A model generated the notes under the pieces. It did no database searches. It saw only the letters and a list, made by a program, of their open reading frames with translations, and was not told where the DNA came from. Shown piece by piece: positions 43,068 through 52,002 of a DNA stretch of 64,000 nucleotides. Made by a program: the position numbers and the translations under genes. Source of the DNA: Brevibacillus reuszeri (lineage in GTDB: Bacteria; Bacillota; Bacilli; Brevibacillales; Brevibacillaceae). The stretch spans positions 124,001 through 188,000 of the forward strand of contig NZ_BEXF01000005.1 in the NCBI RefSeq assembly GCF_002897295.1, read 5' to 3'. The stretch's first letter is position 1. Each line of letters starts with the position of its first letter.

Positions 43068-43847
43068 ATGGAAGCAAAAAAAGAATGGTATATGGAGTAC
43101 GAAATTGCCCGTAACCGTCCTGGTCTTTTAGGGGACGTAGCTTCTATTCTGGGTATGTTGAACATTAACATCGTCACGATTAACGGTGTAGATACGATGC
43201 GCCGGGGCATGCTGCTTTTAACGGATGATGATGAAAAAGTTGAGGTTTTGCGCAACGTTGTGCAAAAAATGGACAACATAACCATAACGAGGCTGCGTCC
43301 GCCCACGATGCTCGATCGATTGGCAGTTCGCCATGGTCGTTACATCGAACGCGATAGCGAAGACAAGAAAACGTTTCGCTTCGTTCGTGATGAGTTGGGC
43401 TTGCTCGTTGACTTTATGGCGGAAATTCTCAAAAAAGAAGGGCACCAGCTGATCGGAATCCGGGGAATGCCTCGTGTAGGAAAAACGGAATCCATGATTG
43501 CTGCCAGTGTTTCGGCCAATAAAAGGTGGACGTTTATTTCGTCGACGCTGTTGCGTCAGACGGTCCGCAGTTCATTAGCCATTGATGAATTGTCCGATGA
43601 TCATGTATATTTGATTGATGGAATTGTTTCTACTATGCGGTCAACCGAGAAGCACTACACCTTACTTCGGGAGATCATGAACTTTCCTGCCGCGAAAATT
43701 ATTGAGCATCCCGATATTTTTGTAAGGGAATCAGAGTATGAGTTATCTGATTTTCATTACATTATCGAGCTGCGCCATCATCCAGACGAAGAAATTACAT
43801 ACGAGTTAATCAACAACCGCGGCTTTGATAATTTTGACATGAATTAA
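43068..43847 (+). CDS. ymfK: DUF3388 protein YmfK (ACT-like domain plus P-loop)
   Basis: 259 residues from ATG 43068 (GGAGAGG upstream). The N-terminal 75 residues look like an ACT domain (EIARNRPGLLGDVASILGM and NIVTINGVDTM); a nucleotide-binding-like segment follows with GMPRVGKT at 133-140 (fits GxxxxGKT) and VYLIDGI at about 180. YmfK/DUF3388 is conserved before ymfM in Bacillales, with no known function. The combination suggests a ligand-sensing NTPase, but no activity is established. Confidence 0.88.
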   Translation: MEAKKEWYMEYEIARNRPGLLGDVASILGMLNINIVTINGVDTMRRGMLLLTDDDEKVEVLRNVVQKMDNITITRLRPPTMLDRLAVRHGRYIERDSEDKKTFRFVRDELGLLVDFMAEILKKEGHQLIGIRGMPRVGKTESMIAASVSANKRWTFISSTLLRQTVRSSLAIDELSDDHVYLIDGIVSTMRSTEKHYTLLREIMNFPAAKIIEHPDIFVRESEYELSDFHYIIELRHHPDEEITYELINNRGFDNFDMN

Positions 43848-43859
43848 GGAGGGGCAGCT

Positions 43860-44765
43860 GTGTCTGAGCTAGGCCAAGTGCTACAAAGAGCCCGCGAGGA
43901 AAAAGGAATCTCGCTCGACGACATCCAACGAATCACCAAGATACAGCGGCGATATTTGGAAGCCATTGAAAGGGGGCATTTTCATGTACTTCCTGGCCAC
44001 TTTTATGCGCGTGCATTTATAAAAAGCTATGCAGAGGCGGTAGGTCTCGATCCGAATCACATCATGAGTCATTTTCAGTCGGATCTGCCATCACAGCCAC
44101 CTACTGAGCAAGTGGAGAGACTGCGCAGACGTCGAGTAGCTTCGGCTAATAATCCGCTGCAAGGAGGCCGGTGGGTAACCAAAACCTTGCTGGTACTTTT
44201 TATTGCATTGATTATTGGCGTAATTTACATCGCTTTTGTAAATAGCAACGGAGAAATGACCGCACCAACTGTGCCAGGTGGAACCGTGAACCCAGGAGCC
44301 GAAATCACTACACCTGGTCAAGCTGGCAGTGGTGCGACTCCGGCTCCGCCTGTCCAAACTCCACCGCCAACTGGCACACCAACAACTCCAGATCCGGGAA
44401 TAGCACCACCGGAAACCACTCCTGAAACTCCTCAGGCAGCTATCACTTTTGAGTCCCAGCAAGGCTCGATCTACAACTACTCTGTGCAAGGCGGAGACAA
44501 GGTGACTGTTTATCTCAAGGTGAAATCGGACCGAAGCTGGTATGGCGTATCGGAAGGTAAAGGTAAGAAGTACGTGGCAGAAGGCGAATTAAAGTCCGGA
44601 GCTACGGAAGAAAAAACGATTGAGCTTGGTAAAACGGCGTATGTGCGTCTCGGTAATCCAACCGTTTTGGAAATGACCGTTAATGGTGTGGCGATCGATA
44701 TGACGAAATTAAAGTTCAAACCGTCCAATATCAACTTCAAAATAAAAGAAACGGCAACACAGTAG
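43860..44765 (+). CDS. ymfM: RodZ-like membrane protein YmfM
   Basis: 301 residues: N-terminal HTH_25 domain (LGQVLQRAREEKGISLDDIQ), a transmembrane helix (TLLVLFIALIIGVIYIAFV, about 105-125), a Pro/Thr/Gly-rich extracytoplasmic linker (about 130-190) and a C-terminal DUF4115-type beta domain (VTVYLKVKSDRSWYGVSEGK). RodZ couples MreB to the elongation machinery. GTG 43860, 12 nt after ymfK behind AAGGAGGGG. Weak terminator after it (GGCAAGC/GCTTGCC, 44765-44783). Confidence 0.92.
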   Translation: MSELGQVLQRAREEKGISLDDIQRITKIQRRYLEAIERGHFHVLPGHFYARAFIKSYAEAVGLDPNHIMSHFQSDLPSQPPTEQVERLRRRRVASANNPLQGGRWVTKTLLVLFIALIIGVIYIAFVNSNGEMTAPTVPGGTVNPGAEITTPGQAGSGATPAPPVQTPPPTGTPTTPDPGIAPPETTPETPQAAITFESQQGSIYNYSVQGGDKVTVYLKVKSDRSWYGVSEGKGKKYVAEGELKSGATEEKTIELGKTAYVRLGNPTVLEMTVNGVAIDMTKLKFKPSNINFKIKETATQ

Positions 44766-44802
44766 GCAAGCGCTAAGCTTGCCTTTCATACTTTTGTCAC
44801 TT

Positions 44803-44832
44803 TTGACACTTCCTTTAGGCTTATATTATACT
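44803..44832 (+). promoter_or_regulatory. Sigma-A promoter for rimO-pgsA
   Basis: TTGACA (44803-44808), perfect -35, 18-nt spacer, TATACT (44827-44832). 46 nt before rimO. Confidence 0.75.
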
Positions 44833-44877
44833 GAGTAGGTGTAATATGGGCTGGTGTGACCAATTGGAGGAAAAAAG

Positions 44878-46224
44878 ATGGCAGAGAAGGTAGGCACGCG
44901 AGAAAAAGTAGCGATTGTTACGCTGGGCTGTGAAAAGAATCTGGTCGATTCTGACATGATGGCCCATCTGATAGATGAAAAAGGCTATGAACTGGTTGAC
45001 AATCCAGACGAAGCAACCGTGGTCATTGTCAATACCTGTGGATTCATCGACGCTGCTAAAGAAGAATCGGTAAACAAGATTCTCGATATGGCTGAACTAA
45101 AAGAATCCGGAAAGCTAAAATCGCTAGTGGTGGCAGGCTGTCTCACCCAACGTTACAAAGAGGACATCTTGAATGAGATTCCTGAGGTGGATGGTATTGT
45201 CGGAACGGGCGATTTTATGTCCATTACAGGGATCATTGAGGAATCGCTAGAAGGAAAGCGTCCGATTTTTGTAGGGAATCCTATTTTTACGTACGAAGAT
45301 GTAGTGAAACGGAAAGTAAAATCTGGCACGTACTCAGCGTACATTAAAATTGCTGAGGGCTGTGACAATGCATGTACGTTTTGCAGTATTCCGCTTATGC
45401 GTGGAGGCTTCCGCAGCCGTACAATCGAATCAATTGTGGAAGAAGCCCGTCACCTGGCCGAGCAAGGGATTGTGGAAATCAGCTTGATCGCACAGGATTC
45501 GACAAATTATGGTACGGACATTTATGATGGCAAACTGATGCTTCCTGAGCTGTTGAATCGTTTGGCTGAGGTTGAGGGCATTCAATGGATACGCTTGCAT
45601 TATGCTTATCCAGGCTTCTTTACTGACGAACTGATCCATACATTTGCGACGAATCCAAAAGTCTGCAAGTACATCGATATGCCTCTGCAGCACTCAGAGG
45701 ATCAGATTTTGAAAAGAATGCGCCGCCCAGGTCGCCAAACAGATATCCGTGAGCTAGTGGCGAAAATTCGTGCACAAGTGCCTGATGTTGCATTGCGTAC
45801 CTCTTTGATAGTAGGCTTCCCAGGTGAAACCGACGAAGATTTTGAGCGTCTTTCCGAGTTTGTCAAAGATATTCGCTTCGACCGCTTGGGTGTATTTACG
45901 TATTCCAACGAAGATGACACTCCGGCATCCCGTCTGCCAGATCACGTAGATGAGGAACTGAAGGAGAAGCGTGCGAATATCTTGATGGAAATTCAGCGCG
46001 AGATTGCTGATGAGCGCAATAGCCGATTTGTCGGTCAGGTTTTGGAAGTACTGATTGAGCGATACGAAGGTCGTAATGATATTTACGTAGGGCGTACACA
46101 GTACGATGCACCTGAAATCGATGGCGAAGTGTTTGTCTCGGGCTTCAAAGGAGAATTAGGCTCCATTGTGAAAGTAAAGATTACGCACTCCTATGAGTAC
46201 GATTTAGCTGGGGAGGTAGTCTAG
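44878..46224 (+). CDS. rimO: Ribosomal protein uS12 methylthiotransferase RimO
   Basis: Radical SAM enzyme that adds a methylthio group to an aspartate of ribosomal protein S12. 448 residues: N-terminal UPF0004 domain (TLGCEKNLVDSDMM, cysteines for the auxiliary cluster), radical SAM core with CDNACTFCSIP (C-x3-C-x2-C), and C-terminal TRAM domain. LVDSDMM and the overall order favour RimO over MiaB. TTGGAGG precedes the ATG. Directly adjacent to pgsA (no gap), as in Paenibacillaceae-type genomes. Confidence 0.95.
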   Translation: MAEKVGTREKVAIVTLGCEKNLVDSDMMAHLIDEKGYELVDNPDEATVVIVNTCGFIDAAKEESVNKILDMAELKESGKLKSLVVAGCLTQRYKEDILNEIPEVDGIVGTGDFMSITGIIEESLEGKRPIFVGNPIFTYEDVVKRKVKSGTYSAYIKIAEGCDNACTFCSIPLMRGGFRSRTIESIVEEARHLAEQGIVEISLIAQDSTNYGTDIYDGKLMLPELLNRLAEVEGIQWIRLHYAYPGFFTDELIHTFATNPKVCKYIDMPLQHSEDQILKRMRRPGRQTDIRELVAKIRAQVPDVALRTSLIVGFPGETDEDFERLSEFVKDIRFDRLGVFTYSNEDDTPASRLPDHVDEELKEKRANILMEIQREIADERNSRFVGQVLEVLIERYEGRNDIYVGRTQYDAPEIDGEVFVSGFKGELGSIVKVKITHSYEYDLAGEVV

Positions 46225-46800
46225 GTGAATCTCGCCAACCGTATCACCCTCGCTAGGATTTTCCTGGTGCCAGTAGTTATGTTTTTTCTGCTGGTGAAAT
46301 ACAACATCGGGACGTTTTCCATTGGCAGCCTGACGATGACCTATAACGAGCTGATTGCGGCTTTGGTGTTTATCCTGGCAGCCAGTACGGACGGACTCGA
46401 CGGTTATATCGCGCGCAAAAGGAAAATCGTAACGAACTTGGGCAAGTTTCTCGATCCGCTCGCGGATAAGCTATTGATTTCTGCGGCTCTGATTTCGTTG
46501 GTGGAAATGCAGCGTTTGGAAGCATGGATTGCCATCGTCATCATCAGCAGGGAGTTTGCGGTGACAGGTCTACGGTTGGTTGCAGCGGCAGAAGGACAGG
46601 TTATTGCCGCTAGCGCACTGGGTAAACTGAAGACATGGGTACAGATTGTTGCCGTTACAGCCGTAATGATTCGCAACTTTCCATTTGCCTTCTTCGGTAT
46701 CCCATTTGACGAGGTTGCCATTTGGGCAATGGTCCTCATCACGCTTTACTCCGGATACGACTATTTTTCGAAGAACCGCAACGTTATCCAATACTCGTAA
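46225..46800 (+). CDS. pgsA: Phosphatidylglycerophosphate synthase
   Basis: CDP-diacylglycerol:glycerol-3-phosphate phosphatidyltransferase, the committed step to phosphatidylglycerol. 191 residues, several transmembrane helices. The CDP-alcohol phosphotransferase motif is complete in DGLDGYIARKRK ... GKFLDPLAD (D-G-x2-A-R-x8-G-x3-D-x3-D). GTG 46225 begins right after the rimO stop, behind GGGGAGG. Its last codons and stop form the stem and loop of the terminator at 46788. Confidence 0.96.
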   Translation: MNLANRITLARIFLVPVVMFFLLVKYNIGTFSIGSLTMTYNELIAALVFILAASTDGLDGYIARKRKIVTNLGKFLDPLADKLLISAALISLVEMQRLEAWIAIVIISREFAVTGLRLVAAAEGQVIAASALGKLKTWVQIVAVTAVMIRNFPFAFFGIPFDEVAIWAMVLITLYSGYDYFSKNRNVIQYS

Positions 46801-46823
46801 ATGCGGGTATTGGTCTCTTTTTT
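46788..46823 (+). terminator. Terminator overlapping the 3' end of pgsA
   Basis: CCAATACTCG / CGGGTATTGG (one G-U), loop TAAATG contains the pgsA stop, then TCTCTTTTTT. Confidence 0.85.
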
Positions 46824-46908
46824 CACAAGAGGCTTCTCTAGAACGGTTATCGATGGTAAACTGTTAGTTTAGAGGCTTTTCTACTCTCTAAGAGAATGGA
46901 TGAGGAAG

Positions 46909-48153
46909 ATGAGAGCGGAGATTATTGCGGTGGGGACCGAGCTTTTGTTAGGTCAAATCGCCAATACAAACGCCCAGTTTCTTTCACAGAAGCTGGCGGA
47001 TATTGGCGTGGGAGTTTATTTTCATACCGTTGTAGGAGATAACACGGAGCGGTTACTCCAAGTCATTCGTCTCGCGGCAAGTCGATCCGATCTCGTCATT
47101 TTTACTGGCGGACTTGGACCAACACAAGATGATTTGACAAAGGAATCGGTAGCAGAGCACGTAGGAGTTGGCTTGGAAACGAATCCTGAGGCAATGAAGC
47201 GGATTGAGGATTTCTTTTTGCAACGTGGGATTGTCATGACGGAGAACAACCGGAAGCAGGCATTAGTGCTTGCTGGCAGTCATGTCTTCTCCAATGATTT
47301 CGGGATGGCGCCTGGCATGGCGATCCGTCATGACAGTAGTACGTTCGTGCTTTTGCCTGGACCGCCAAGTGAACTCTACCCGATGGTTGAGACTCACGTC
47401 ATGCCGTATTTGATTGGTTTATTGCCAAAGAAGCAGGTGTTTCATTCTCATGTGCTTCGCTTTTACGGTATCGGAGAATCAGCCTTGGAAGAACGATTGC
47501 TCGACTTGATCGAGAAGCAAGACAATCCAACGATTGCTCCTTACGCAAAGGAATTTGAGGTAACACTGCGAATCACTGCACGGGCGTCGTCGGCAGAAGA
47601 AGGGGAAGCCTTGATTTTGCCTGTTGAAAAGGAAATAAGAGATCGGGTTGGGCAGTATGTGTACGGCATGGGTGAAAACTCATCGCTGCACGAGGTATTG
47701 GTAAACGAGCTCAAACAGCGCGGGGAAACAATCGCTTGTGCGGAAAGCTGTACAGGTGGAACCGTTGCTTCTCTCATCACCTCGGTATCGGGAAGCTCTG
47801 CCGTTTTTGGCGGCGGAATCGTTTGCTATACAAATGCAGTCAAGCATCAGGTGTTGGATGTGCCAGAACAGGTGTTACATACGGTTGGCGCGATTAGCGA
47901 AGAAACAGCTAGGCTGCTTGCCGAAAACGTAAGAGAAAAGCTGGGAACAACGTACGGTGTATCCGTAACGGGTGTGGCTGGACCCGATTCATCAGAAGGC
48001 AAGCCTGTTGGTTTGGTCTATGTAGGAATTGCGGCACAAGGAAAGCCGACAGTCGTGAAGGAACTACGCCTCGCGGGAAGACGGCATGCGATTGTTGGGC
48101 GTGCTGCTAAATTTGCGCTATTTTATGCGCTGCAAATGCAAAAAGAAAGGTGA
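46909..48153 (+). CDS. cinA: CinA: competence/damage-inducible protein, nicotinamide mononucleotide amidase
   Basis: 414 residues. N-terminal MoeA/MogA-like COG1058 domain (RAEIIAVGTELLLGQI; FTGGLGPTQDDLTKE) and C-terminal CinA/PncC amidase domain with AESCTGG and GVTGVAGPD-like stretch. Conserved cinA-recA neighbourhood; in B. subtilis cinA is ComK-dependent. I prefer ATG 46909 (MRAEIIAVG) although ATG 46900 is in frame; ribosome-binding sites are weak for both. Confidence 0.93.
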   Translation: MRAEIIAVGTELLLGQIANTNAQFLSQKLADIGVGVYFHTVVGDNTERLLQVIRLAASRSDLVIFTGGLGPTQDDLTKESVAEHVGVGLETNPEAMKRIEDFFLQRGIVMTENNRKQALVLAGSHVFSNDFGMAPGMAIRHDSSTFVLLPGPPSELYPMVETHVMPYLIGLLPKKQVFHSHVLRFYGIGESALEERLLDLIEKQDNPTIAPYAKEFEVTLRITARASSAEEGEALILPVEKEIRDRVGQYVYGMGENSSLHEVLVNELKQRGETIACAESCTGGTVASLITSVSGSSAVFGGGIVCYTNAVKHQVLDVPEQVLHTVGAISEETARLLAENVREKLGTTYGVSVTGVAGPDSSEGKPVGLVYVGIAAQGKPTVVKELRLAGRRHAIVGRAAKFALFYALQMQKER

Positions 48154-48159
48154 CATTTT

Positions 48160-49749
48160 ATGACGATTTTTTCTGATTTTCCTTTACATAAATCTATTCT
48201 TCAAGCCATCCACGACATGGGCTTCGAAGAACCATCGCCGATTCAGGCAGCGTGCATTCCAAAAGTACTGGATGGCGGAGACCTGATTGGACAAGCGCAA
48301 ACCGGTACAGGTAAAACGGCTGCCTTTGGGATTCCACTTATTGAAAAAGTTACCCCGGCTAACCGTGTGCAAGCCATCGTATTGACGCCTACTCGCGAGC
48401 TGGCTATTCAGGTGGCTGGAGAGCTTTTGCGTATTTCCAAATACAACAAAGTGCGTACACTGCCGATTTACGGCGGACAATCCATCGGGCACCAAATCCG
48501 TGCGCTTCGCCAAGGCGTGCAAGTAGTAGTAGGTACACCAGGACGTGTTATGGACCATCTGCGTCGTAAAACGCTGAAGCTGGAGCATGTACATACTCTG
48601 GTACTTGATGAAGCGGATGAAATGCTCGATATGGGCTTCATTGAGGATATTGAAACAATCATTCAGCATATGCCAGAAGAGCGTCAAACCTTGCTCTTCT
48701 CCGCGACGATGCCGCCTGAAATCAAGCGCCTTGCTGTTCGTTACATGAAGCAGCCACAAACAGTTGCTGTAAGCCGTGAAGAAGTTACTGCACCGTTGAT
48801 TGAACAAGTCTATTACAAAGTATTTGACCGCAATAAAGTGGAGAGCCTCTGCCGCATCCTGGACAGTGAAGATGTTGAGCTGGGAATCATTTTCTGCCGC
48901 ACCAAGCGCGGTGTGGATGAGCTGTCCGAGGTATTGCAATCTCGCGGATATCTCGCAGACGGCTTGCATGGTGACCTCTCTCAGGCACAGCGCGACAAGG
49001 TAATGAATGCATTCCGTGAAGGCTCCATCGAGTTTTTGATCGCGACAGACGTAGCAGCACGTGGTATTGACGTAGGGAACGTTTCTCACGTAATTAACTA
49101 CGACATTCCACAGGACTCTGAGAGCTATGTTCACCGCATTGGACGTACAGGTCGTGCAGGCCGCAAAGGTATTGCGATGACACTTGTTACGCCGCGCGAA
49201 GTAAGACAAATGATGTTCATTCAAAAGCAAACAAAAGCACAAGTGCTGTCCAGAAACGTACCTTCTCTGGAAGAGGTTGCAGAACGCAAGCAGGAGCAAC
49301 TGCGTGAGCAATTGACCAGCTTGCTTGAAACAGATTCCATTGCAGATATGTATCAAAAGGTAGCAGATGCCCTGGTTGGACAATATCCGGCTGAAAAAGT
49401 AGCGGCAGCTGCCCTGCATCTGGCATTCCATAGTGAAGTTGGCCAGGCGCAGGAAACAGAAGCGTACAACTTCGGAGAGACTGGTGCTGCTAAAGGCATG
49501 GTTCGTTTCTTCCTCAACGTTGGTCGCAACGCAAACATGAAGCCGCAAGATCTGGTTCGGGAAATTTCTGAATCAGTAGGGATCCCAGGGAAGTCTGTCG
49601 GACGCATTGACATTTTCGAGAACTTTACCTTCGTGGAGGTTCCAGAAGAAGTGGCAGCGTTCGTTTATGAGTCCTTGCGTCAAACACGCATCAATGGAAA
49701 ACGGATCAATTTGGAGCCAGCTAAGCCACGTGGAGCGAAGCGTTCCTAA
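48160..49749 (+). CDS. DEAD-box RNA helicase with C-terminal DbpA-type RNA-binding domain
   Basis: 529 residues. Helicase motifs: Q-motif FEEPSPIQ, AQTGTGKTAAFG (I), PTRELAIQ (Ia), DEADEMLDMGF (II), SAT (III), ARGID (V), HRIGRTGRAG (VI). The C-terminal 75 residues (MVRFFLNVGRNANMKPQDL, then IDIFENFTFVEVPEEVA) match the DbpA/CsdA RNA-binding domain. Likely ribosome assembly or cold-stress RNA remodelling. Inserted between cinA and recA, which are adjacent in B. subtilis; 6 nt after cinA. I cannot choose between the CshA and DeaD names. Confidence 0.93.
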   Translation: MTIFSDFPLHKSILQAIHDMGFEEPSPIQAACIPKVLDGGDLIGQAQTGTGKTAAFGIPLIEKVTPANRVQAIVLTPTRELAIQVAGELLRISKYNKVRTLPIYGGQSIGHQIRALRQGVQVVVGTPGRVMDHLRRKTLKLEHVHTLVLDEADEMLDMGFIEDIETIIQHMPEERQTLLFSATMPPEIKRLAVRYMKQPQTVAVSREEVTAPLIEQVYYKVFDRNKVESLCRILDSEDVELGIIFCRTKRGVDELSEVLQSRGYLADGLHGDLSQAQRDKVMNAFREGSIEFLIATDVAARGIDVGNVSHVINYDIPQDSESYVHRIGRTGRAGRKGIAMTLVTPREVRQMMFIQKQTKAQVLSRNVPSLEEVAERKQEQLREQLTSLLETDSIADMYQKVADALVGQYPAEKVAAAALHLAFHSEVGQAQETEAYNFGETGAAKGMVRFFLNVGRNANMKPQDLVREISESVGIPGKSVGRIDIFENFTFVEVPEEVAAFVYESLRQTRINGKRINLEPAKPRGAKRS

Positions 49750-49775
49750 TCAGGTAGTCTTTGAATCGACAACTG

Positions 49776-49818
49776 CAGCCATTTTTCTGGGGAAAAACCC
49801 AGGAAATGGCTGTTTTTC
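49776..49818 (+). terminator. Rho-independent terminator after the helicase gene
   Basis: CAGCCATTT plus TCTGGG pairs with CCCAGG plus AAATGGCTG (one bulged T), A-rich loop, then TTTTTCTT. Confidence 0.9.
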
Positions 49819-49825
49819 TTATATG

Positions 49826-49839
49826 CGAATATTTGTTCG
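49826..49839. promoter_or_regulatory. lexA box: LexA (SOS) box upstream of recA
   Basis: CGAATATTTGTTCG matches the Gram-positive LexA consensus CGAAC-N4-GTTCG at all but one position. It lies 86 nt before the recA start and 10 nt before the -35. Confidence 0.85.
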
Positions 49840-49849
49840 TAAAAAATAC

Positions 49850-49879
49850 TTGGCAAACCCTTCTGTCTCGATGTATGAT
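49850..49879 (+). promoter_or_regulatory. Sigma-A promoter of recA
   Basis: TTGGCA (49850-49855), 18-nt spacer, TATGAT (49874-49879), just downstream of the LexA box. Confidence 0.65.
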
Positions 49880-49924
49880 GAAGACAAGCAAAACAGAAGC
49901 GAATGTTGAAAGGGTGTGTACCAT

Positions 49925-50983
49925 TTGTCAGATCGTCGCGCAGCTTTAGAAAGTGCATTGCGTCAGATAGAAAAGCAGTTCGGTAAAGGTTCCATTATGA
50001 AGTTGGGGGAAGTATCCAACGTTTCGATTTCAACCGTCTCCAGCGGTGCGTTAGCTCTTGATATCGCACTTGGTGTAGGTGGATTCCCACGTGGACGCAT
50101 TATTGAAATTTATGGACCAGAATCTTCGGGTAAAACAACCGTTGCTCTCCACGCTATTGCAGAAGTTCAAAGACAGGGCGGACAAGCTGCCTTTATCGAT
50201 GCAGAGCACGCACTCGACCCAGTCTATGCTGCTAAGCTCGGTGTAAATATTGATGAGTTGCTTTTGTCTCAGCCTGACACAGGTGAGCAAGCACTGGAAA
50301 TCGCAGAAGCATTGGTTCGCTCCGGTGCAGTAGATATTATCGTAATTGACTCGGTAGCGGCATTGGTTCCAAAAGCCGAGATCGAAGGCGAGATGGGAGA
50401 TTCCCACGTAGGTTTGCAAGCTCGCTTGATGTCTCAAGCGCTGCGCAAGCTTTCCGGAGCGATTAACAAGTCCAAAACAATCGCCATCTTCATTAACCAG
50501 CTTCGTGAAAAAGTTGGCGTAATGTTCGGTAATCCAGAAACTACACCGGGTGGACGCGCTCTGAAGTTCTACGCGAGCGTACGACTCGATGTACGTAAGG
50601 CAGAGTCCATCAAGGTCGGTAACGACATTCTTGGTAGCAAGACGAAGATCAAGGTTGTCAAAAACAAAGTGGCTCCTCCGTTCAAGGTCGCAGAAGTGGA
50701 CATCATGTACGGCGAGGGAATTTCCAGAGAAGGTAGCATCCTCGATATCGGTTCCGAAATCGACGTCGTACAAAAGAGTGGTGCTTGGTACTCCTTTAAC
50801 GAAGAGCGCCTCGGTCAGGGTCGTGAGAATTCGAAAGTGTTCCTGAAAGAGAATCCTCACATTGCTACGCAAATTGAAACAAAGGTTCGCGAATACTTCA
50901 GCCTCAATCCTGGATCCGTTCCAGAAGCAGAACCAGTGAATGATCCGGAGCAAGACGAAGAGCCAACATTTGATCTGGAATAA
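49925..50983 (+). CDS. recA: Recombinase RecA
   Basis: DNA strand-exchange ATPase and SOS co-protease. 352 residues. Walker [10 protein letters not shown], family signature [15 protein letters not shown]1/L2 regions and acidic C-terminal tail ([13 protein letters not shown]). TTG 49925 gives the usual [21 protein letters not shown] start (in part) and has AAAGGG 10 nt upstream; the GTG at 49916 is too close. Preceded by a LexA box and its own promoter; followed by a terminator, then recX. Confidence 0.98.
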   Translation: MSDRRAALESALRQIEKQFGKGSIMKLGEVSNVSISTVSSGALALDIALGVGGFPRGRIIEIYGPESSGKTTVALHAIAEVQRQGGQAAFIDAEHALDPVYAAKLGVNIDELLLSQPDTGEQALEIAEALVRSGAVDIIVIDSVAALVPKAEIEGEMGDSHVGLQARLMSQALRKLSGAINKSKTIAIFINQLREKVGVMFGNPETTPGGRALKFYASVRLDVRKAESIKVGNDILGSKTKIKVVKNKVAPPFKVAEVDIMYGEGISREGSILDIGSEIDVVQKSGAWYSFNEERLGQGRENSKVFLKENPHIATQIETKVREYFSLNPGSVPEAEPVNDPEQDEEPTFDLE

Positions 50984-51009
50984 TCCAGATGAATGGTAGA
51001 ATTCATATT

Positions 51010-51040
51010 AACAGCCTGTCGATGAGACAGGCTGTTTTGT
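51010..51040 (+). terminator. Terminator between recA and recX
   Basis: Eleven-base-pair perfect stem AACAGCCTGTC / GACAGGCTGTT, GATGA loop, then TTGTT. recX expression probably depends on read-through. Confidence 0.88.
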
Positions 51041-51073
51041 TCACGTAAATAGAAGGGAAGGGAGGGAAAAGAG

Positions 51074-51721
51074 ATGAAGAGTGGTCAGATTACGTCCGTG
51101 CACCGCGACATGAAGCAAAAACAAAGATATCATATTGAGATAAATGATGAGTATGCGTTTACGGTTCATGAAGACATACTGGTAAAGTACAACCTTTTTA
51201 AGGGAACCGAAGTGGATGAAGCCTTTTATCATGAAGTACTAGTGGCTGAAGAGAAGCACAAGGCATATTTAGGAGCGCTTCGCTATCTCGGTATTCGACC
51301 AAGAACGAGCAGCCAGCTGCAGTCCTATTTGCTAGAGAAAGGGTTTGAACCAAAAGTAGCAGAAGAGGTTTGTCAGCGATGTGTGGAACTAGGATACATA
51401 GATGACAAGGTATTCGCGAAGCAATGGGTGGATGAACGGCTACGCTTGAAGCAGCGAAGCCCCTATATGCTGCGTATGGAGCTGCAGCAGAGAGGCGTGG
51501 ACAGATCGATCGTGGAGGATGCTGTCAGTGGTGTTTCCAAAGAGGCTGAGCTAGAGGCCGCCAGATCATTGATAGAGAAAAAAGCACGTCGCCTGCAAGG
51601 CCCACCTAATCCTGACGAAGAGCGCAAACTATTATCTATGCTCATGCGCAAAGGCTTCTCTCATTCCATTGTTCAACAAATTAGAGGAGAATTGCGTCAG
51701 AGAGAGGATGAACAAGGGTGA
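51074..51721 (+). CDS. recX: RecA regulator RecX
   Basis: 215 residues, built of three-helix repeats; ALRYLGIRPRTSSQLQSYLLEKG and ELGYIDDKVFAKQWVDERL (separate stretches) are RecX motifs. Modulates RecA filaments. ATG 51074 behind GGAGGGAAAAGAG, 90 nt after recA across a terminator. In E. coli a terminator also separates recA and recX, so RecX is made at a small fraction of RecA; the same layout is seen here. Confidence 0.93.
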   Translation: MKSGQITSVHRDMKQKQRYHIEINDEYAFTVHEDILVKYNLFKGTEVDEAFYHEVLVAEEKHKAYLGALRYLGIRPRTSSQLQSYLLEKGFEPKVAEEVCQRCVELGYIDDKVFAKQWVDERLRLKQRSPYMLRMELQQRGVDRSIVEDAVSGVSKEAELEAARSLIEKKARRLQGPPNPDEERKLLSMLMRKGFSHSIVQQIRGELRQREDEQG

Positions 51722-51737
51722 CTCTATTTGCATGATC

Positions 51738-51767
51738 TTGACAATTCTTGTTCACAAATAATAAAAT
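51738..51767 (+). promoter_or_regulatory. Sigma-A promoter upstream of rny
   Basis: TTGACA (51738-51743), 18-nt spacer, TAAAAT (51762-51767). It lies 235 nt before rny with a terminator-like hairpin (51868-51894) between, so a leader attenuator is possible. Confidence 0.6.
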
Positions 51768-51867
51768 AGGTTTGTATTTACTTGGTGTATCATAACTTTT
51801 TTCGATTTGCTCACTCGTTGCCTACAGAACAACTGAAAAACCGTGCATGACATGTGCGGATTCAGCG

Positions 51868-51894
51868 GACCGAGTATAGTCGGTCTTGTTTTTT
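51868..51894 (+). terminator. Terminator-like hairpin in the rny leader
   Basis: GACCGA / TCGGTC, loop GTATAG, then TTGTTTTTT. Located after the promoter at 51738 and about 110 nt before rny. Confidence 0.75.
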
Positions 51895-52002
51895 AGTCGA
51901 ATGTTCGAAAGTGAGAGCAAAACGACAGCGGCACTCCATGAAAAACAAATGCTTGGAAAGCGGGGAGATGTCTTACAATAAGGAGGTGAAACGAAAAAGC
52001 CT

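Noticed and set aside
48184..49548. 454-codon minus-strand frame opposite the DEAD-box helicase
   Set aside because: Antisense shadow of the helicase; no domain recognisable and no start signals.
51896..51910. LexA box at TCGAATGTTCGA upstream of rny
   Set aside because: The CGAA/TTCG halves are only 2 nt apart; the LexA site needs CGAAC-N4-GTTCG spacing.
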